Source of the DNA: Hyposmocoma kahamanoa
Taxonomy: Eukaryota; Arthropoda; Insecta; Lepidoptera; Cosmopterigidae
Direction of reading: 5' to 3'
DNA: 64,000 nucleotides
Assembly: GCF_003589595.1 (NCBI RefSeq)
Contig: NW_020653900.1
Coordinates: 2,016,567 to 2,080,566 of the forward strand
Position 1 is the stretch's first letter; each line of letters begins with the position of its first letter. The position numbers were made by a program, and so were the translations under genes. Below are positions 24,766-37,085 of the stretch, piece by piece. The notes beneath the pieces are model-generated. The model worked only from the letters and a program-made list of their open reading frames with translations, was not told the DNA's origin and ran no database searches.

Positions 24766-24985
24766 CATTGACTTACAAATAAATGGACGACGGGTCTAAT
24801 ACAAAAACCACGAAAAAAATGTCCCAAGTCAACCTATTCGAAATTTAAATTGTAATGTCATCGCAGTATCGCGCTGTCAGTCGAACAAATGAAGACTAAA
24901 GCGGAGTTTGTATACGATTTTAGCGCCTTACAAGTGCGGACACTTTTTAGCGCGGACCCGACGTCCATATAATTGTAAGTCAATG
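24766..24985 (+). mobile_element. family C hAT MITE, perfect TSD, plus orientation
   Basis: 220 bp with gttttaaa on both sides (24758-24765, 24986-24993). It lies 226 bp from the opposed copy at 24313-24539; together they make a long interrupted inverted repeat in the bap intron. Confidence 0.88.
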
Positions 24986-26059
24986 GTTTTAAATTAAAAT
25001 GTTTCCCGTAGGTACTGTTTTTATTTCAGAATTTATTTTTTTACAAACGAAATAAAACTATTTGAAAAGTGTATATCGCATAATATAGGTACCTACTTGT
25101 TATATTTAGTTCAGTTGATATAAAAAAAAAACTCATTGGTATATGTAAATTAGCTTGTGAATACAGCGGTTTTCTTGTAAATTTTCGAGGTAAATTTGTG
25201 TTTTTTTTTGTGGTGAAAGTTTTTAGGAATCGTGTATTTACACCGTATACTTATCAGTTATACATCCTCACTCAATTTTACTATATATTTTTTCCAAAGT
25301 CCAGCACACGTTATTCAACACTTTCACTGTTGTGCGGGCTCTACCACAACCATTTAAGGCTGTGTAGACTCTTAACGATAACCGAAAAGCATATGCAAGT
25401 CCTCATCAAAACGAATCATATGAGCCCAAAACTCAAGGTAGCTGCTGTACACTGCTGCGGAGTTCCTCATATCTGTCTGCCATAATATTTTATTTTTTAA
25501 TTGGAACCCATGTATGTGCCAAGTTTTATTGAAATGGATTAACGGAAAGTGGGTGAAATTCAACAGGATTCATCTCCTAACTTGCCTTTATAGGTGGAAT
25601 ATTTAAAATGAAGGATACAAAACTAGTGGAGTGGTAACCTATCACAAATTCGAATTTTCTTCTTCCGAAATGACGTTTGTTCGCATTTTCATTACACCGA
25701 AAACCGAATTATAACGAAACCGTTGTTCTTTCAGGATATGTTGGATGTTTATCGCAAAGACACGATTGGGTTCGGCTAGGTTGGGTTAAGTTAGGTTTAA
25801 AAGAAAAAACATTTTCCTCTCGAAATTACTTTCGAGGTTATGAAAATTCGAGCAAACGGTATTTCTGGAAAATATCATTTCGGACCACTGATAGGTAACC
25901 CAGTGGACTGTATGATTGTATGATTGATAAATATTTCCTAGTTTTAAAGTTTCTTTTATTGCCAATTCACAAATTCAACACGTACAACAAAAAAAAAACA
26001 AAACATTAGCAAATCCCACGTCAATCAAAAAGATATAAAAAATAATTAAAAATGCATAA

Positions 26060-26240
26060 GAGTTTGCAGCAACCGGCCCCCCTCTAAATTTCAATGTAAC
26101 CACTATTATAGTGCCTCCTTTCCAATAAAAAAAAGGAATGATTAAAATCGGTTCACAATTATCGAAGTAATTGCGTAAAATACACACAAAAAAATATGCA
26201 ATTGAGAAACTCCTCCATTTTTAAGTAGGTTAAAAAGATA
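26060..26240 (-). repeat. repeat G fragments
   Basis: Shows gtgcctcctttccaataaaa, aaaatcggttcacaatta and a decayed terminal aagtaggttaaaaa. Its other half seems to be at about 25490-25600 (gttttattgaaatgg, tgaaattcaacaggattca), split by roughly 460 bp. Confidence 0.5.
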
Positions 26241-26317
26241 TATTTTCGTCAATATATGTGTATATAAAACACATTATAAAATGTGTTTTTCTTTCGGATT
26301 TATCATCAATAATACCG

Positions 26318-26452
26318 CACACACTTAGACAACCACAAATTACACGAGAGAAATAAATGTAGGCCATACAAATAATTCTCTCGGCCCGGGAATCGATCCC
26401 GGGACCTGAGTGGCAGACCAGTATGGTAACCGCTTGTCTACGGAAGCAGTTT
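26318..26452 (-). repeat. SINE B copy 3
   Basis: Reverse complement of the family: gagagaaataaatgtaggcc, ggaatcgatcc (B box with one change) and gtatggtaaccgc near the head. Confidence 0.75.
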
Positions 26453-26631
26453 TATTAGCCATCAATCACAAGATTATATATAATCTTTCTTGAATGCTGG
26501 TGTTTAATCGAGGAGTAGAGTCATTGCCATATCAACAAAACCAACACATCTGGTTCTTTTCGCTACTGACTTAAGCATTTTATATTTTATCTTAACTACG
26601 TAAGATGTACTCAACTTTCAAAAGCAAAAGT

Positions 26632-26830
26632 GCTATTCATAGCTTTAAATGGCAAAGATCTGAGGGGCACTGCCACTGCGCCCGCCCAAAGTTGACAAGT
26701 CCCATGTCCCTGTACTTTCACCAGCACCTTTCAAAACCAAACGCAGTAATGCTTACATTACTCGCGGTAGAAATAGGTAAGGTGACAATACTCCCCTGGA
26801 CGAACTCTTTCTCAAGGAGCTCTACTGCTA
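26632..26830 (-). repeat. repeat A copy 7
   Basis: Reverse complement, from atagctttaaatggcaaaga to caaggagctctactgcta. The 3' end is missing. Confidence 0.75.
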
Positions 26831-27076
26831 AATTCTCCTTATAAATATGAATGGCACCAGATTAGGCAGATGCTACAGATGTCAAGTAGATAATAAATCG
26901 ATAATAAGTTATTTGAAAAATTTGCTCCAAAAGGACGATTCGGTTTCTTGAGTCGTTTTATTATGCTGGGGGTACTTAAACTTAATAATAATAAAATTTT
27001 GATAACTTAAGAGTTATCGAAACTTTTTAATTAGTAGTATTTTTAAAAGAAGGAAGCGAAATTAAAAAAAACTTAC

Positions 27077-27392
27077 CCGATAATTCAGTTACAGGATAGT
27101 TATTCTTTCGCGACATATCCAAAGCACCATCGTCAGCAAAATCCCTGTATCCAGAGCAGTCGTCATAAAACTTCATCTTGCCCAAATTTTCTTTCTTCGC
27201 AAACCCTTCCTTGCTGAAACACCCCGCCGGCTTCTGCACAAACTTCCCGCCAAAATCCTGACAGAAACCATTTTCAAAATCACATTTTTCATTTTCTTTT
27301 GTCAAAATATCATTAATAGAAAATGGCGTCGTCAACTTTTCACAATCTTGCAATGTCAAAGAGTCTTTGTAACTCTTCATCTTCGATTCCAT
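27077..27392 (-). CDS. bap: bagpipe exon 1, with start codon and TN/EH1 motif
   Basis: First coding exon, 105 codons plus one base. The start ATG at 27392 follows an A-rich context (tgaaaaATGG) and is the first Met of the frame. Residues 21-32 read TTPFSINDILTK, the TN (EH1-like) motif near the N-terminus of NK-class proteins, known in the family to recruit Groucho corepressor. The rest is Lys/Phe/Asp rich without a recognised fold. A consensus donor GTAAGT follows base 27077. It leaves a phase-1 junction that matches the acceptor before 17584, giving ..TELS-DDYD.. across the join. The open frame runs on to 27027, but that part reads through the donor. The exon was assigned to bap by strand, TN motif, matching phase and the lack of any other homeobox between. 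Confidence 0.88.
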
Positions 27393-28884
27393 TTTTCAAA
27401 ATTCGAAATTCGAACACATCAACACTTTGGTATCCGCCTTACCGCAAAAGCGTTCCTCAAACGAATAAACTTTGTGATGGATTGCCGCCAGACGTGGTTT
27501 AAGCCTTAGAAAGAGATGGCATTAAACTTTTCTTACCTTATTATCCAGTGGGTTAGAAAGAGACGGCGATGCTTAGGGCAGTCGTTTTTTAAAAAAGCCC
27601 GTGAAGTAGCGTAAGTAGTGGGGATCGTTGAGTTTTTCTTGAAGATGTTTACGTGAATGCGATTTGATCGCTTCAGTCGCTTACAATTGCAACGTTACCA
27701 CATATTGGCTACTTTGAACAGAAAAAATATGCTTTAAATAAAAGAAATAAATATTGTATCAAGATTATCAAATAATACAGATAAATAAATTGATACATAT
27801 TTAAATATTAATCTGTTTCAATAATCATTAGTTTATTTATATAACTATCTAATTACTATTTAGTAATTACACAATTATTTTCAAATATTATAATTGCTCT
27901 AAACATTCAAAAAAGCATTCATTTTAGCAAGTCTACATTTATAACCGCTGACTATTATATTAAGAATAATATAATAATAAATATAATAATAAAAATATAC
28001 CTAATAATGCACTATAACAATACCTATGGGCATTATTTGTAACCAAACAAAGCGTCCCTAAATTATTTTTCATCTGGATAAAATATTAGCCAATATTATG
28101 CAAGCCCATACCTCGCCTGCACCTCCAATTACACAAACTTCCTTAGGCGCCCACCGTGTTATCGCGCTTCTTGCTCGGTAAGTGCCTGACAAGTGTCTAT
28201 CTGTCTCTTTTACTACTACACCCAACCTCCGATAACCTAGCTCATGCGTCCTCTTCCCCCATAGAGCCCCATTTAAATCCACCAATCAGCGGCCTGGAGC
28301 GATTGTGGTCGACCAATAAAAGAAGTGGGTGAGTGGAAGTGTCAACATAAATTTTCTTTTTAATTCTTCAAATTTGGGAGATCCTCATTCGTAACGTTAA
28401 TTTTAGTTCTTTTAGCTTAATAAATAATTCCCATTTATTAAATCAAAATGTAGTAATTTTAATATCTGTTATTATTTTCATAAATAATTGTGATGGAAAA
28501 TAACATTATAACACCTTGCTCTACCAAAATACTGATGTGTATTTTGACTATTTAATTTGGCAGTATAAACTTATGTATTTATAATACACGGTGCTGTATA
28601 TTTATAATTAACTTCAGATGGTATTATTTACAATTTTGCACATTTATGAAAGATTAAAGGTGGGAAGTATGTACATAGTACGGCAATAAAAACCGCGCGA
28701 GACGTTTTATTCATTTAAAATATGGAAGTCGGCATAGCATCCTATGCTATTAGCGAGGTCGACGTTTGCAAGCAGACAATAGCTGTCAGGAGCGACCACC
28801 TTCAGATTGCTTGTGCTTATCCAGCAAAGGCGTTTAAAGGCCAGAACATATTGCTTAGCCCACTTCAAAAAAGGAACAGTTTTT
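27393..28884. other. bap 5' flank; no further gene recognised
   Basis: The first 100 bp presumably hold the bap 5' UTR. No TATA box or initiator is convincing. 27720-28020 is very AT-rich. 28070-28320 is more GC-rich, without a coding frame I can identify. The overlapping open frames at 28707-28931 on both strands show no domain. Confidence 0.4.
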
Positions 28885-29078
28885 GTGTGTGTTACGTCAT
28901 TACACCGGCGTTTGTAAACCACTTTTGTTGAATCTTTTTTTGTTGAAAAGAGGGTAGAATATTACTACCATTTAAATTTGAAGAAAATATCCACCTCTAA
29001 GGGTGGCAAACTAGAGGATGAAGCGGTTAGGTGCACTTATCGGTAACCGATGTCAATAAAACTTGGCAAATAGATTAA
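28885..29078 (+). repeat. repeat G copy
   Basis: Carries tgtgtgtgttacgtcatt, catttaaatttgaagaaaat and cctctaagggtggcaaacta, all family landmarks. Ends have decayed. Confidence 0.55.
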
Positions 29079-29639
29079 AGATAAATTTATTTCAATATGT
29101 TTAATCTAATATAATACAAGTTAAACAAATGTAAATAAAGCTATTATAGTATTGAAATAAGAATTAAGAAAGGAATCTAAATCATACATTCTTCATAGTA
29201 AAGCTATAGGTAATATTAGAATCTAATGTGTAGGTAATTGCGATGCCTAGACTAAATAAATGTACACTTGTATTTTGGGCATCTTTTTGGGCAAATTTTA
29301 AGAAAGATTTTCTATACTTAACTATAAAATAATTAGTACTTATAAATTAATGGTTACGTATATAAAAATAATTATACGGGTCACGTACAAGATTTAGACG
29401 CTGAGTTTGCGCCCTACTTTACGTGAATCGACTGATTCACTTTTTATTATAATTTAGTTGATTTAATAACTCTGTCGCAATCGGTCACATAAGCATCCAT
29501 ATAATAACTTGTATTTAAACAAAAATAAACTTTACGATTGTACGTCAACTCTATAACTTAACTAACTACAAACTACAACTAACTTAACTACCTACAATCA
29601 AGACGTCAAAGCCCATACAATAATTATGAAACAACTTCC

Positions 29640-29955
29640 AACAAGTCCTCTGTTTTATTGTTTGATGTTATTCCACGAGCTTTTAAGGTTGGTTTCTTTA
29701 TAAAAAAGTCATAATTTAATATCTTTTTGTGTGTATGCAATTACTCCGGAACCGATTTTAATAACTCTTTTTTTTATTGGAAAGTGGATACCTCGGATAC
29801 TCCCGTTTGAATTTGGAGATTATGTTCTTATAAAGATTGCAAATGGGGGTATGAATCTGGTTTACGTAATTTCACCCACTTTCCTTTAACCGATTTTAGT
29901 AAAACTTCTATTGAATGTATGCCATTGTGAACTAGAGCTAATCTGGTAATAGAAA
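29640..29955 (+). repeat. repeat G-related copy
   Basis: Shows ttccacgagcttttaaggtt, ttactccggaaccgatttta and gtgaaattacccactttcc-type landmarks, rearranged against the copy at 35392. 29080-29640 before it is AT-rich and empty. Confidence 0.4.
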
Positions 29956-30124
29956 TGGCGGACAATTGAAAGGAACTCCTCAAATTACCTATTGTTTGGC
30001 CTTGTATATTTCGTTCACATGAGTTCGTTCTTTCTTGACGAGAACTTTTAATTTTAATTCAAAAATTTTGTCATATATGGACTTGTTATGACTGCAACAA
30101 TTAATAGGTACCTCCCTCCCAATA

Positions 30125-30250
30125 TAATTAGTTATCAGTAGCGAGGCGTAAAAATTGTGTTTAGTAAAGCCGGAGTAAAATAAAAAAACACTTGCCTTAA
30201 CAAGTGGCGCCTTGGCAACCTGATGTTAAATGGAAACAATGTTATTTGTA
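30125..30250 (-). repeat. family F MITE fragment
   Basis: Reads agtagcgaggcgtaaaaatt then aagtggcgccttggcaac, matching the reverse of the copy at 22429-22697. Confidence 0.55.
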
Positions 30251-30294
30251 AAACTACTCCACTGGTTATAGAGTTCTTTTAGGTTTTTGCGATT

Positions 30295-30405
30295 GTTATA
30301 TACATACATAGGAAATGAATCTATTTTTCCGAATTTAAATCGCGTATATTTGTTTTTTCATACAAACCCACGTTTCGTGCCCTTTACAGGCCCCATGGTC
30401 ACTGT
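30295..30405 (+). repeat. repeat E copy
   Basis: Reads ttgcgattgttata, ggaaatgaatctatttttcc, atcgcgtatatttgtttttt and caggccccatggtcac in family order. Confidence 0.65.
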
Positions 30406-30849
30406 CGAGTAAAAACGAAAAAGGTTGAATGAAAAAATAAATAGGGTAGGTCTAAGATGACGCATCCGACAAGTTATTTACAATACGCAACTAAGTTCAG
30501 TGTCTATTTGTAGTGCTAGGAAGTGGAGATTGTTGTGCGGTAAAATACTCAAAAATTATTGAAAACGAAGAAACTACCCAAGTCTCAACGTTTTCGTGTA
30601 TTTGCATAAAACTTATTGGTTTTTTACAAATTGTAACTGAGAATAAACTAAGCATATTTCTAATTTATATGATTAAATATAACTACTTTTCACGTTCATA
30701 TATAAGAGTTAGAAAAGCAGACTATAAACAGAAACAATAGCTGATTTTCTGGCGCTTTTTGTTTTCATTCTACACCGTCCCAAACCTTAAGCGAGTCGTC
30801 TTTAACCAGGCTACCCTACACGCCATTTAAATCCGGAAAACTACTTTCA

Positions 30850-31112
30850 TTGCCTATGTACTCCACTAGTTTGTTACAATTATCAAATAAAGATCGAACA
30901 CTTAGAAAAAAATCACTTCGATCTGGCTGGATAAACCAGATTTCGTATAACCAAAGTAAACGATTCTTTTATCGGCTAAGTTCTTTCGTAAGTTTAAAAA
31001 CTACATTAAAAATATTTTGATCGAAAAGTTGAAGCCTACGTGTTAGATAGAGATGTATGGAAAGACGACATGGCTCTAGATTCCGCACAAATTTGATTTA
31101 AACTGTATTCCT
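30850..31112 (+). pseudogene. SINE H tail followed by a LINE 3' fragment
   Basis: 30850-30935 is the reverse of the SINE H tail (ctccactagtttgttacaat, aagatcgaaca). 30955-31112 matches the LINE C-terminus also found at 45252-45479 and 62893-63114, with yvLDRDVWKDDMA-like residues before the stop. Frameshifted and non-functional. Confidence 0.55.
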
Positions 31113-31342
31113 TAGTCTACAAACAAGGAACGCTAACATTTAATAAGTGTTTAATATTTCATTATTGACGTTAATCAGAGCTCGGGCCGATATCAGGTTA
31201 CATGAGCTTTGGGCTTAATAGCTTCTAGAGATGCCAGCCCCATTACTATGTGTATTTTTGGAGAAAACGACTGTACAGTCCCATAGATTCTTCGATATAA
31301 CTTTTGTTGTTTTTTTTTTAATGAAAAGATAACCAGATATTA

Positions 31343-31735
31343 TACCCAAACTCACGAGATAAATAAATGTAGGCCATGCAAATATTTCACAAGGCCCGGG
31401 AATCGAACCCGAGACCTCTCAGTTAACTTGGAAGTCTTTCTCTACGTACTACCACTACAATACATGTATGAAGTAAGGTGACAACGACAAGGTAACTGGT
31501 TATGTTTTAGATACCTACGTTGAGGTTTTTAGGAAAAGGATATAAATAATCTCAGCATAAAGTACTAAAAAGACCGATCTCATAAGTCATTCATCCCCTA
31601 CTTTGCCACCCTTAGAGATGAATTATTTTATTCAAACGTAAATGGGACCACTACTGAGATACCCTCTTTCCAACAAAAGAGAATAATCGAAATCGGTTCA
31701 TAAATCCTCCTTTTTTTGAAGTCGGTTAAAAAGGG
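31343..31735 (-). repeat. SINE B fragment and repeat G copy
   Basis: 31343-31422 is SINE B (gagataaataaatgtaggcc, B box ggaatcgaacc) without its tail. 31548-31735 is repeat G (ctcagcataaagtactaaaa to tttttgaagtcggttaaaaa). Confidence 0.65.
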
Positions 31736-31952
31736 TCAGTGCACGGAAGTACATGATACTGATATGGTTATATACAATTTATTTAAACATATACAATTTA
31801 TTTTTATCTATATACTGCTTACTGTTGGGTATGGTTAAAGTTACCGTTATAATTTTTCCTTTATTTTACAAATAAAACACAATGTTTAATGATCGAAAAT
31901 TTCAAAAAAAACATTTCATGTAGTTCGCGCCATTTTTTAAAATTAACTGTGA

Positions 31953-32896
31953 CATGTTACGGGACATTTTTAGGTATTTTGGGAACAGCGGGACCCGAAG
32001 CATAAAAGCGGGACTGTCCCATTCAATTCCGGACGTATGGTCACGTTACGCATGGTGCACTTTTATTTGAGACATGATTATACGATTTATCATAGTATCA
32101 TCTAGATATTCTTATCGAAGTTACCTAGCAGTAGAGCTTCCTTGAAAAGGGTTCGTCCAGGGAAGTACTGCCACCTTACCTATGTCTGCCGCAAAAGCAG
32201 TAATGTAAGCGTTACCGTGTTTCGGTTTTGAAGGTTAAGGGTCTGGAGAAATTACGGGCACATGAGACCATCAGGCGCACGACTTGTTCGTCCTATAACT
32301 TGGTATCATAAAAAAAAGACTCGCGCATTGCATTGAAAAACATAGACTTTAACCAAGTCAGTCTAAGAAGATTTTAATCAAGTTAGAGCATGTTACATGC
32401 AAAGGTTATATATGATCACCACAGACAACGTCTCCTTTATGTGTATAAATTATATTGTTTTTTTTTTCAGCGTGCTGGGGACATATTTCATCTCGGGGAA
32501 AGGTTTAGTGATTCGTATTAAGAAAATCTGAATAAATAATCAGATATTAAAAACGTCAAGTTAGTAACGATAGGAAAGTGAGTTTTATGGTGTAGGTATT
32601 TAGGTGTATATATTATCTTTTAATATACCTATGCCGCTCTTGAAATTCTCTTCTTAGCTTTTCGTATCTTTATTTGGGTTCTTGGCTGTCACGACGTTGT
32701 ATAGATAAAGCAGCCAACAGTAGTACGGTTCAGGTAATATGGTTCATTCTTGAATGAATGACTGACCATTATTTTTTTCCCTCAGAGCGGGACATACATT
32801 GAAAATATCCTGTTAAGTCAAAACGGGACATTTTTAACTATTTCGGAGACAGGAGTGGGACACGAAGCTTAAAAGCAGGACGTATGGTCACTTTGT
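31953..32896. repeat. two related segments around repeat A copy 8
   Basis: 31953-32045 and 32783-32896 share gggacatttttaggtatttt-like, gggacccgaagc-like and ggacgtatggtcac motifs in the same direction. Repeat A copy 8 (32129-32313, plus) lies between. Whether this is one split element or two copies cannot be decided by eye. Confidence 0.5.
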
Positions 32897-35067
32897 GAAT
32901 GACTCAAAATTATTCTTCTTAACTTCTACTTTCTTAACGTCTTAGTAGCTCTTAGTAGTTTAGTTATTCATTCATATGTTCCATATGTGGTTATTGCAAA
33001 TATCTATATGAGGCGGTATCCAATTACCATCAAGTGACCCGTCTCACCGTTTGCTGCTTTGAATATGTAGGAACCTTCTAATCGTAAATATTTACGATAC
33101 ACATTTCTACCGTTTGTTTTATATTATAGTTTTCCATTAGACATCGGCCTTTCAAAAAATGAGAATCAATATAATGCTATATGATGATGCATGTTCTATA
33201 CATTTATAATGTCTATGGTATATCATAAGTGTTGGCTGAAGTGCCCCTAAGTGGTGTTTGCGGTGCCCCACTCTATGTGCTCCTACTTAGCCGTAAGTAG
33301 GGCGCTTAATTGATATCGTCGATCAAATGATGGTACAACCACTTAGTGCAAAGTTTAGTGAAATTAATTAAAATGGTGAACGTATTTTGGTTTAAAAATA
33401 GGTATAACGATTTGATTGAACTTTGATCATTATATACTCGTAATTAGGTTTAAATTCATACAAATAAAATGTATTATTTGTACGCGATAATAACATATTT
33501 TGTCCATGTGTATTATTTAAAACAAAGTTTAAATAACAAATCAAAACAATTACATTATAATTAATCAGATAAAATATAATACACCATTTTACAGTACACT
33601 TATAGCGACATCTACTGACTAACATACAAAGAAAAGTACCTGTAAATTACAATAGATGGCAGGGACAGTTGTTAATTATTTAGTTTCACTACTCGCTACT
33701 AGATGGCGTTAAACTTTAGTCATTTTAAACACTGATAGATGGCAGGGCTTGATGTAAAAAATTATGATCTGAGAAATTAATATAATTACATTGTATTAAA
33801 CGAAATACTGTTACATATATTATATGTATAATAATAATGTAACTGGTTACGTCTGTAGATGTATACTAACTGCCAATATTGGCTATCGACAATTTTATGT
33901 TACTCAAAGGACTAAGAACTATTTTTTTTTATAAATCGACTATGACAACGATTTTGATCATGAAAGACGGCATAGTTCCGCAGTTGATTAATTTTAATAT
34001 GTGGAGCGGTATACACCTACTTAGCGTAGATACTTACGGACAACATAAGTACAGTCGCATGCTTTAATATATATGCAGGATAGGTGAAATAAAATTACAA
34101 ACAGTGAATCTTGGGAACAAAAATTAAATTAAAACAAATATATCTTATCCCCCTAGGAAACAATAAAAATAGTGACAGTGATCGGTCTTTTTTACTGATC
34201 ACAGCAGCATATACATATAACATTTTTATTTTAAATGTCACATGATCCCTTTCAATTAACGGCGGCAGAACATACGAGATTGTTGAGTATGTAGATTTCA
34301 CCGACGTAGAGTACATTACGAACAGTTAACAAATACCAATGTCATAGTATTCTAAACAAACTTTGCGTTTGTAAGCGGCACTGTAAAAATATTCTTATCA
34401 AAATAACTGACGTTCTGTGCACGTAACGATGAAAGATTTTTAAAAAAAAAACGTGCAGCGGCGCCGGGGTGGCAATAAATTACATTCCTATGTTCGACAC
34501 CGCATTTTGTCAACGCACCGCCCTAATACGCCTTGACTGAAAAAAAATGCCTTCGCAGTGTTTATAAAAGTTCCTGATGTTGCATTTTGTGTTACAGGAA
34601 GCCCGTGTTCAGCAGTCAGACCTACTTTCTATTGATACAGAACAAAATAACACGTACACCTTTTTTTGTTAAGAGTTTTGGCTTGGAAACAGGTCCTTTG
34701 AGCCTTGTCTTCGTTTAATTATCGGGATCCTCAATAAATATTTTCCATAATACATTATGTTTTTACTTTCACTTAAATCACATTATTGTCACTTTAAACA
34801 AAAACTTTGAATAAGTAATATTGGAATTTTGAGGATACTCTTCAATTTGGTCTAAAATAAGGAATATAGTTCTAACTTTCTTCATCATTATATCTTACTT
34901 CGTATTTTCTTCATAATACCTATACGTAAAATAAAAATAATCTTTGTAAAGACTGTAGCTGTAACTTCAACAGTGCGCCATTTTTTCTGTACACCTTTCA
35001 ATTGTTCTTCGTCTAGAGATGGAATTTGCAAGATAAATTTTGACTTTGATTATTCGAAGATTTTTTT
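32897..35067. other. no gene recognised
   Basis: AT-rich. 33011-33060 (aattaccatcaagtgacccg) resembles a common LINE/SINE 3' piece. 33240-33320 has short GC-rich direct repeats. Otherwise nothing identifiable. Confidence 0.4.
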
Positions 35068-35345
35068 AAATGTCACTAAGTGACGGAATGAACAAGTCTT
35101 CTATAACAGTTGCTACTGCGCCCGTCACCCTGATACGTAAGTTGAGAAGTGTGCCTGTAATTTCACTAGCACCCTTATCTTTAAAAACAGAAACAGGTAA
35201 GGTGGTAATACTACCCAGGACGAGCTCTTTCAACAAAACCTTAGAAAACGAAACTATTTTTTCGGGTCTAAATCGCTTAGGTATATTTTGGTTTTACAAA
35301 TAAACTAACGTTTCGATCGATCATAGTCACCGTTGACTGAGATAG
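35068..35345. repeat. repeat A copy 9 (minus) joined to repeat E (plus)
   Basis: 35068-35243 is a degraded reverse A copy (gcgcccgtcaccctgatacg, caggacgagctctttcaac). Repeat E follows at about 35244-35345 (gaaactattttttcggg to catagtcaccgttgactga). Confidence 0.6.
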
Positions 35346-35391
35346 TAAAGTCATCAACCAGTTGTCTAATATTAATGCAGATCTCCCTATT

Positions 35392-35640
35392 TTTAACCGA
35401 CTTCAAGGAAAGGAGGAGGTTCTCAACTCGGCTGTATTTTTTGTATGTTGTGAACCTACTTTAAAGAAAGAAAGGACTTCTGGATTGGTCCCATTTAAAT
35501 TTGAAGAAACTATTCTATCTCTAAAAGGTGGCAAACTAGTGGATGAATCCGGTTTTACGCACTTTCCGGTAACCGTTTAAAATAAAACTTCCTAATTCTT
35601 CTTCGTAATTCCACGAACTTTTGATGTCGGTTTTTTTTCA
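35392..35640 (+). repeat. repeat G copy, good ends
   Basis: Begins taaccgacttcaaggaaagg and ends gaacttttgatgtcggttttt. Internal catttaaatttgaagaaa, ggtggcaaactagtggatga and actttccggtaaccg are in family order. Confidence 0.65.
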
Positions 35641-36274
35641 CTATATAGTTATAAAAGTAATTATTTAAATACTTTGTTTTGTGTGTTTCAAAAAACAAGT
35701 ATTGTACATTATAAAATATTAAACATTTAATATTGTAAAGTATTAAAATAATTTCAATAACAATCGCAAAAACCTAAGAACTCGATACGAAAACATTGTT
35801 TAGTTCTACATTTTTGTTTCACAAAATTTTATAAATCTCTTCCGTCTTCTTTGTTTTCCGCAGTTTTTCTTTTATGTCAAAAAAACCAAGATACTCAATA
35901 AATTAAACAATGTTGGCATTTGCCACGCGTATTATTGTCTGTCTGGCGTTTAGAATTCTGGGATACTTCAAAAAATTTAGTACAGCTTGAGGGTCAAACA
36001 GAAAAGCTTATAAAAACGGGGTCATTTCGAATTTGGGTGTGAATTATGACTACAGGCGATGTGGCGCCAGCTGCAAAAAAATTACGGAATTTTATGGAAG
36101 ATTTGCACAATATGTTTTGTTGACATTGTTGCTCTAGTGTTTTTTGTCAATATCTTGTTGAAAGACTTCTAGAATAGAGTTCATTTTAACTCCCCGTTAT
36201 TCCAATTACATACGCCTTAAAAATATCATTTTCACCTCAGCAGCTCGAACAAGGCTATTTTGCTGTGTGAAATC

Positions 36275-36301
36275 AGTGAGCAAAATCGTATTTTGCTCAC
36301 T
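36275..36301. repeat. 12-bp hairpin beside the assembly gap
   Basis: agtgagcaaaat (36275-36286) and attttgctcact (36290-36301) are perfect inverted copies with a 3-base loop, 34 bp before the N run. Confidence 0.85.
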
Positions 36302-36335
36302 CCGTGAGAAAAAGTAGCTTTTTGCTTTTTAAGTG

Positions 36336-36735
36336 NNNNNNNNNNNNNNNNNNNNNNNNNNNNNNNNNNNNNNNNNNNNNNNNNNNNNNNNNNNNNNNNN
36401 NNNNNNNNNNNNNNNNNNNNNNNNNNNNNNNNNNNNNNNNNNNNNNNNNNNNNNNNNNNNNNNNNNNNNNNNNNNNNNNNNNNNNNNNNNNNNNNNNNNN
36501 NNNNNNNNNNNNNNNNNNNNNNNNNNNNNNNNNNNNNNNNNNNNNNNNNNNNNNNNNNNNNNNNNNNNNNNNNNNNNNNNNNNNNNNNNNNNNNNNNNNN
36601 NNNNNNNNNNNNNNNNNNNNNNNNNNNNNNNNNNNNNNNNNNNNNNNNNNNNNNNNNNNNNNNNNNNNNNNNNNNNNNNNNNNNNNNNNNNNNNNNNNNN
36701 NNNNNNNNNNNNNNNNNNNNNNNNNNNNNNNNNNN
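36336..36735. other. assembly gap, 400 N
   Basis: Exactly 400 undetermined bases, a number that suggests either an estimate or a placeholder. All open frames across it are artefacts. Confidence 1.
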
Positions 36736-36870
36736 TATACCAACTAAGCCACGGAACGAACCAACGGACCTCACGAATTTTTTTATGTGCTGGCGTCGTG
36801 TCTTTGTACTTGGTTTTTCAACGACTTTTTAGTCGTAGCGCCATCTATGAGAAATCTATTGCATATTTAT
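36736..36870 (-). repeat. SINE H, truncated by the gap
   Basis: Reads out of the gap as tataccaactaagccacgga (A-box complement), cctcacgaatttttttatgt and ttagtcgtagcgccatctat. The B-box half is hidden in the N run. Confidence 0.75.
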
Positions 36871-37085
36871 CACCATTTCTTTCTTTCATTATTTTTATTT
36901 CATAGAAAAGCGAATTACACTTGAAATCCTCACATTTACACAATTTTTAAAAACAAACTACCTTATCGCTTATATAATCCGTAACAGAGTAATATCCTTT
37001 CTTTTTAGTAGAGTTGCCTCTACATGATTCTTGAACTTATCAAAGGATAAGTCCAAAACGACTTTTGGAATCTTATTATAGTACT

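Larger units (their letters stand above)
17585..27076 (-). other. bap: bap intron 1 (9.5 kb)
   Basis: Single intron of bap, GT-AG on the minus strand. It is mostly AT-rich and holds repeat E (about 19630-19715), a 30-bp perfect hairpin (21027-21088), a family F MITE (22429-22697), a repeat A copy (23143-23416), two opposed family C hAT MITEs (24313-24539 and 24766-24985), G fragments (25490-25600, 26060-26240), a SINE B (26318-26452) and another A copy (26632-26830). Between them, 17610-19600, 19730-21000 and 21100-22400 show no gene. The stretch 18060-18180 is unusually GC-rich. At 20040-20166 a short frame (MLNSLPEVIKHENI..) resembles a LINE reverse-transcriptase C-terminus. Enhancers may lie here but cannot be recognised by eye. 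Confidence 0.85.

Noticed and set aside
36232..36905. Long open frames across the N run
   Set aside because: They consist of undetermined bases and carry no coding information.
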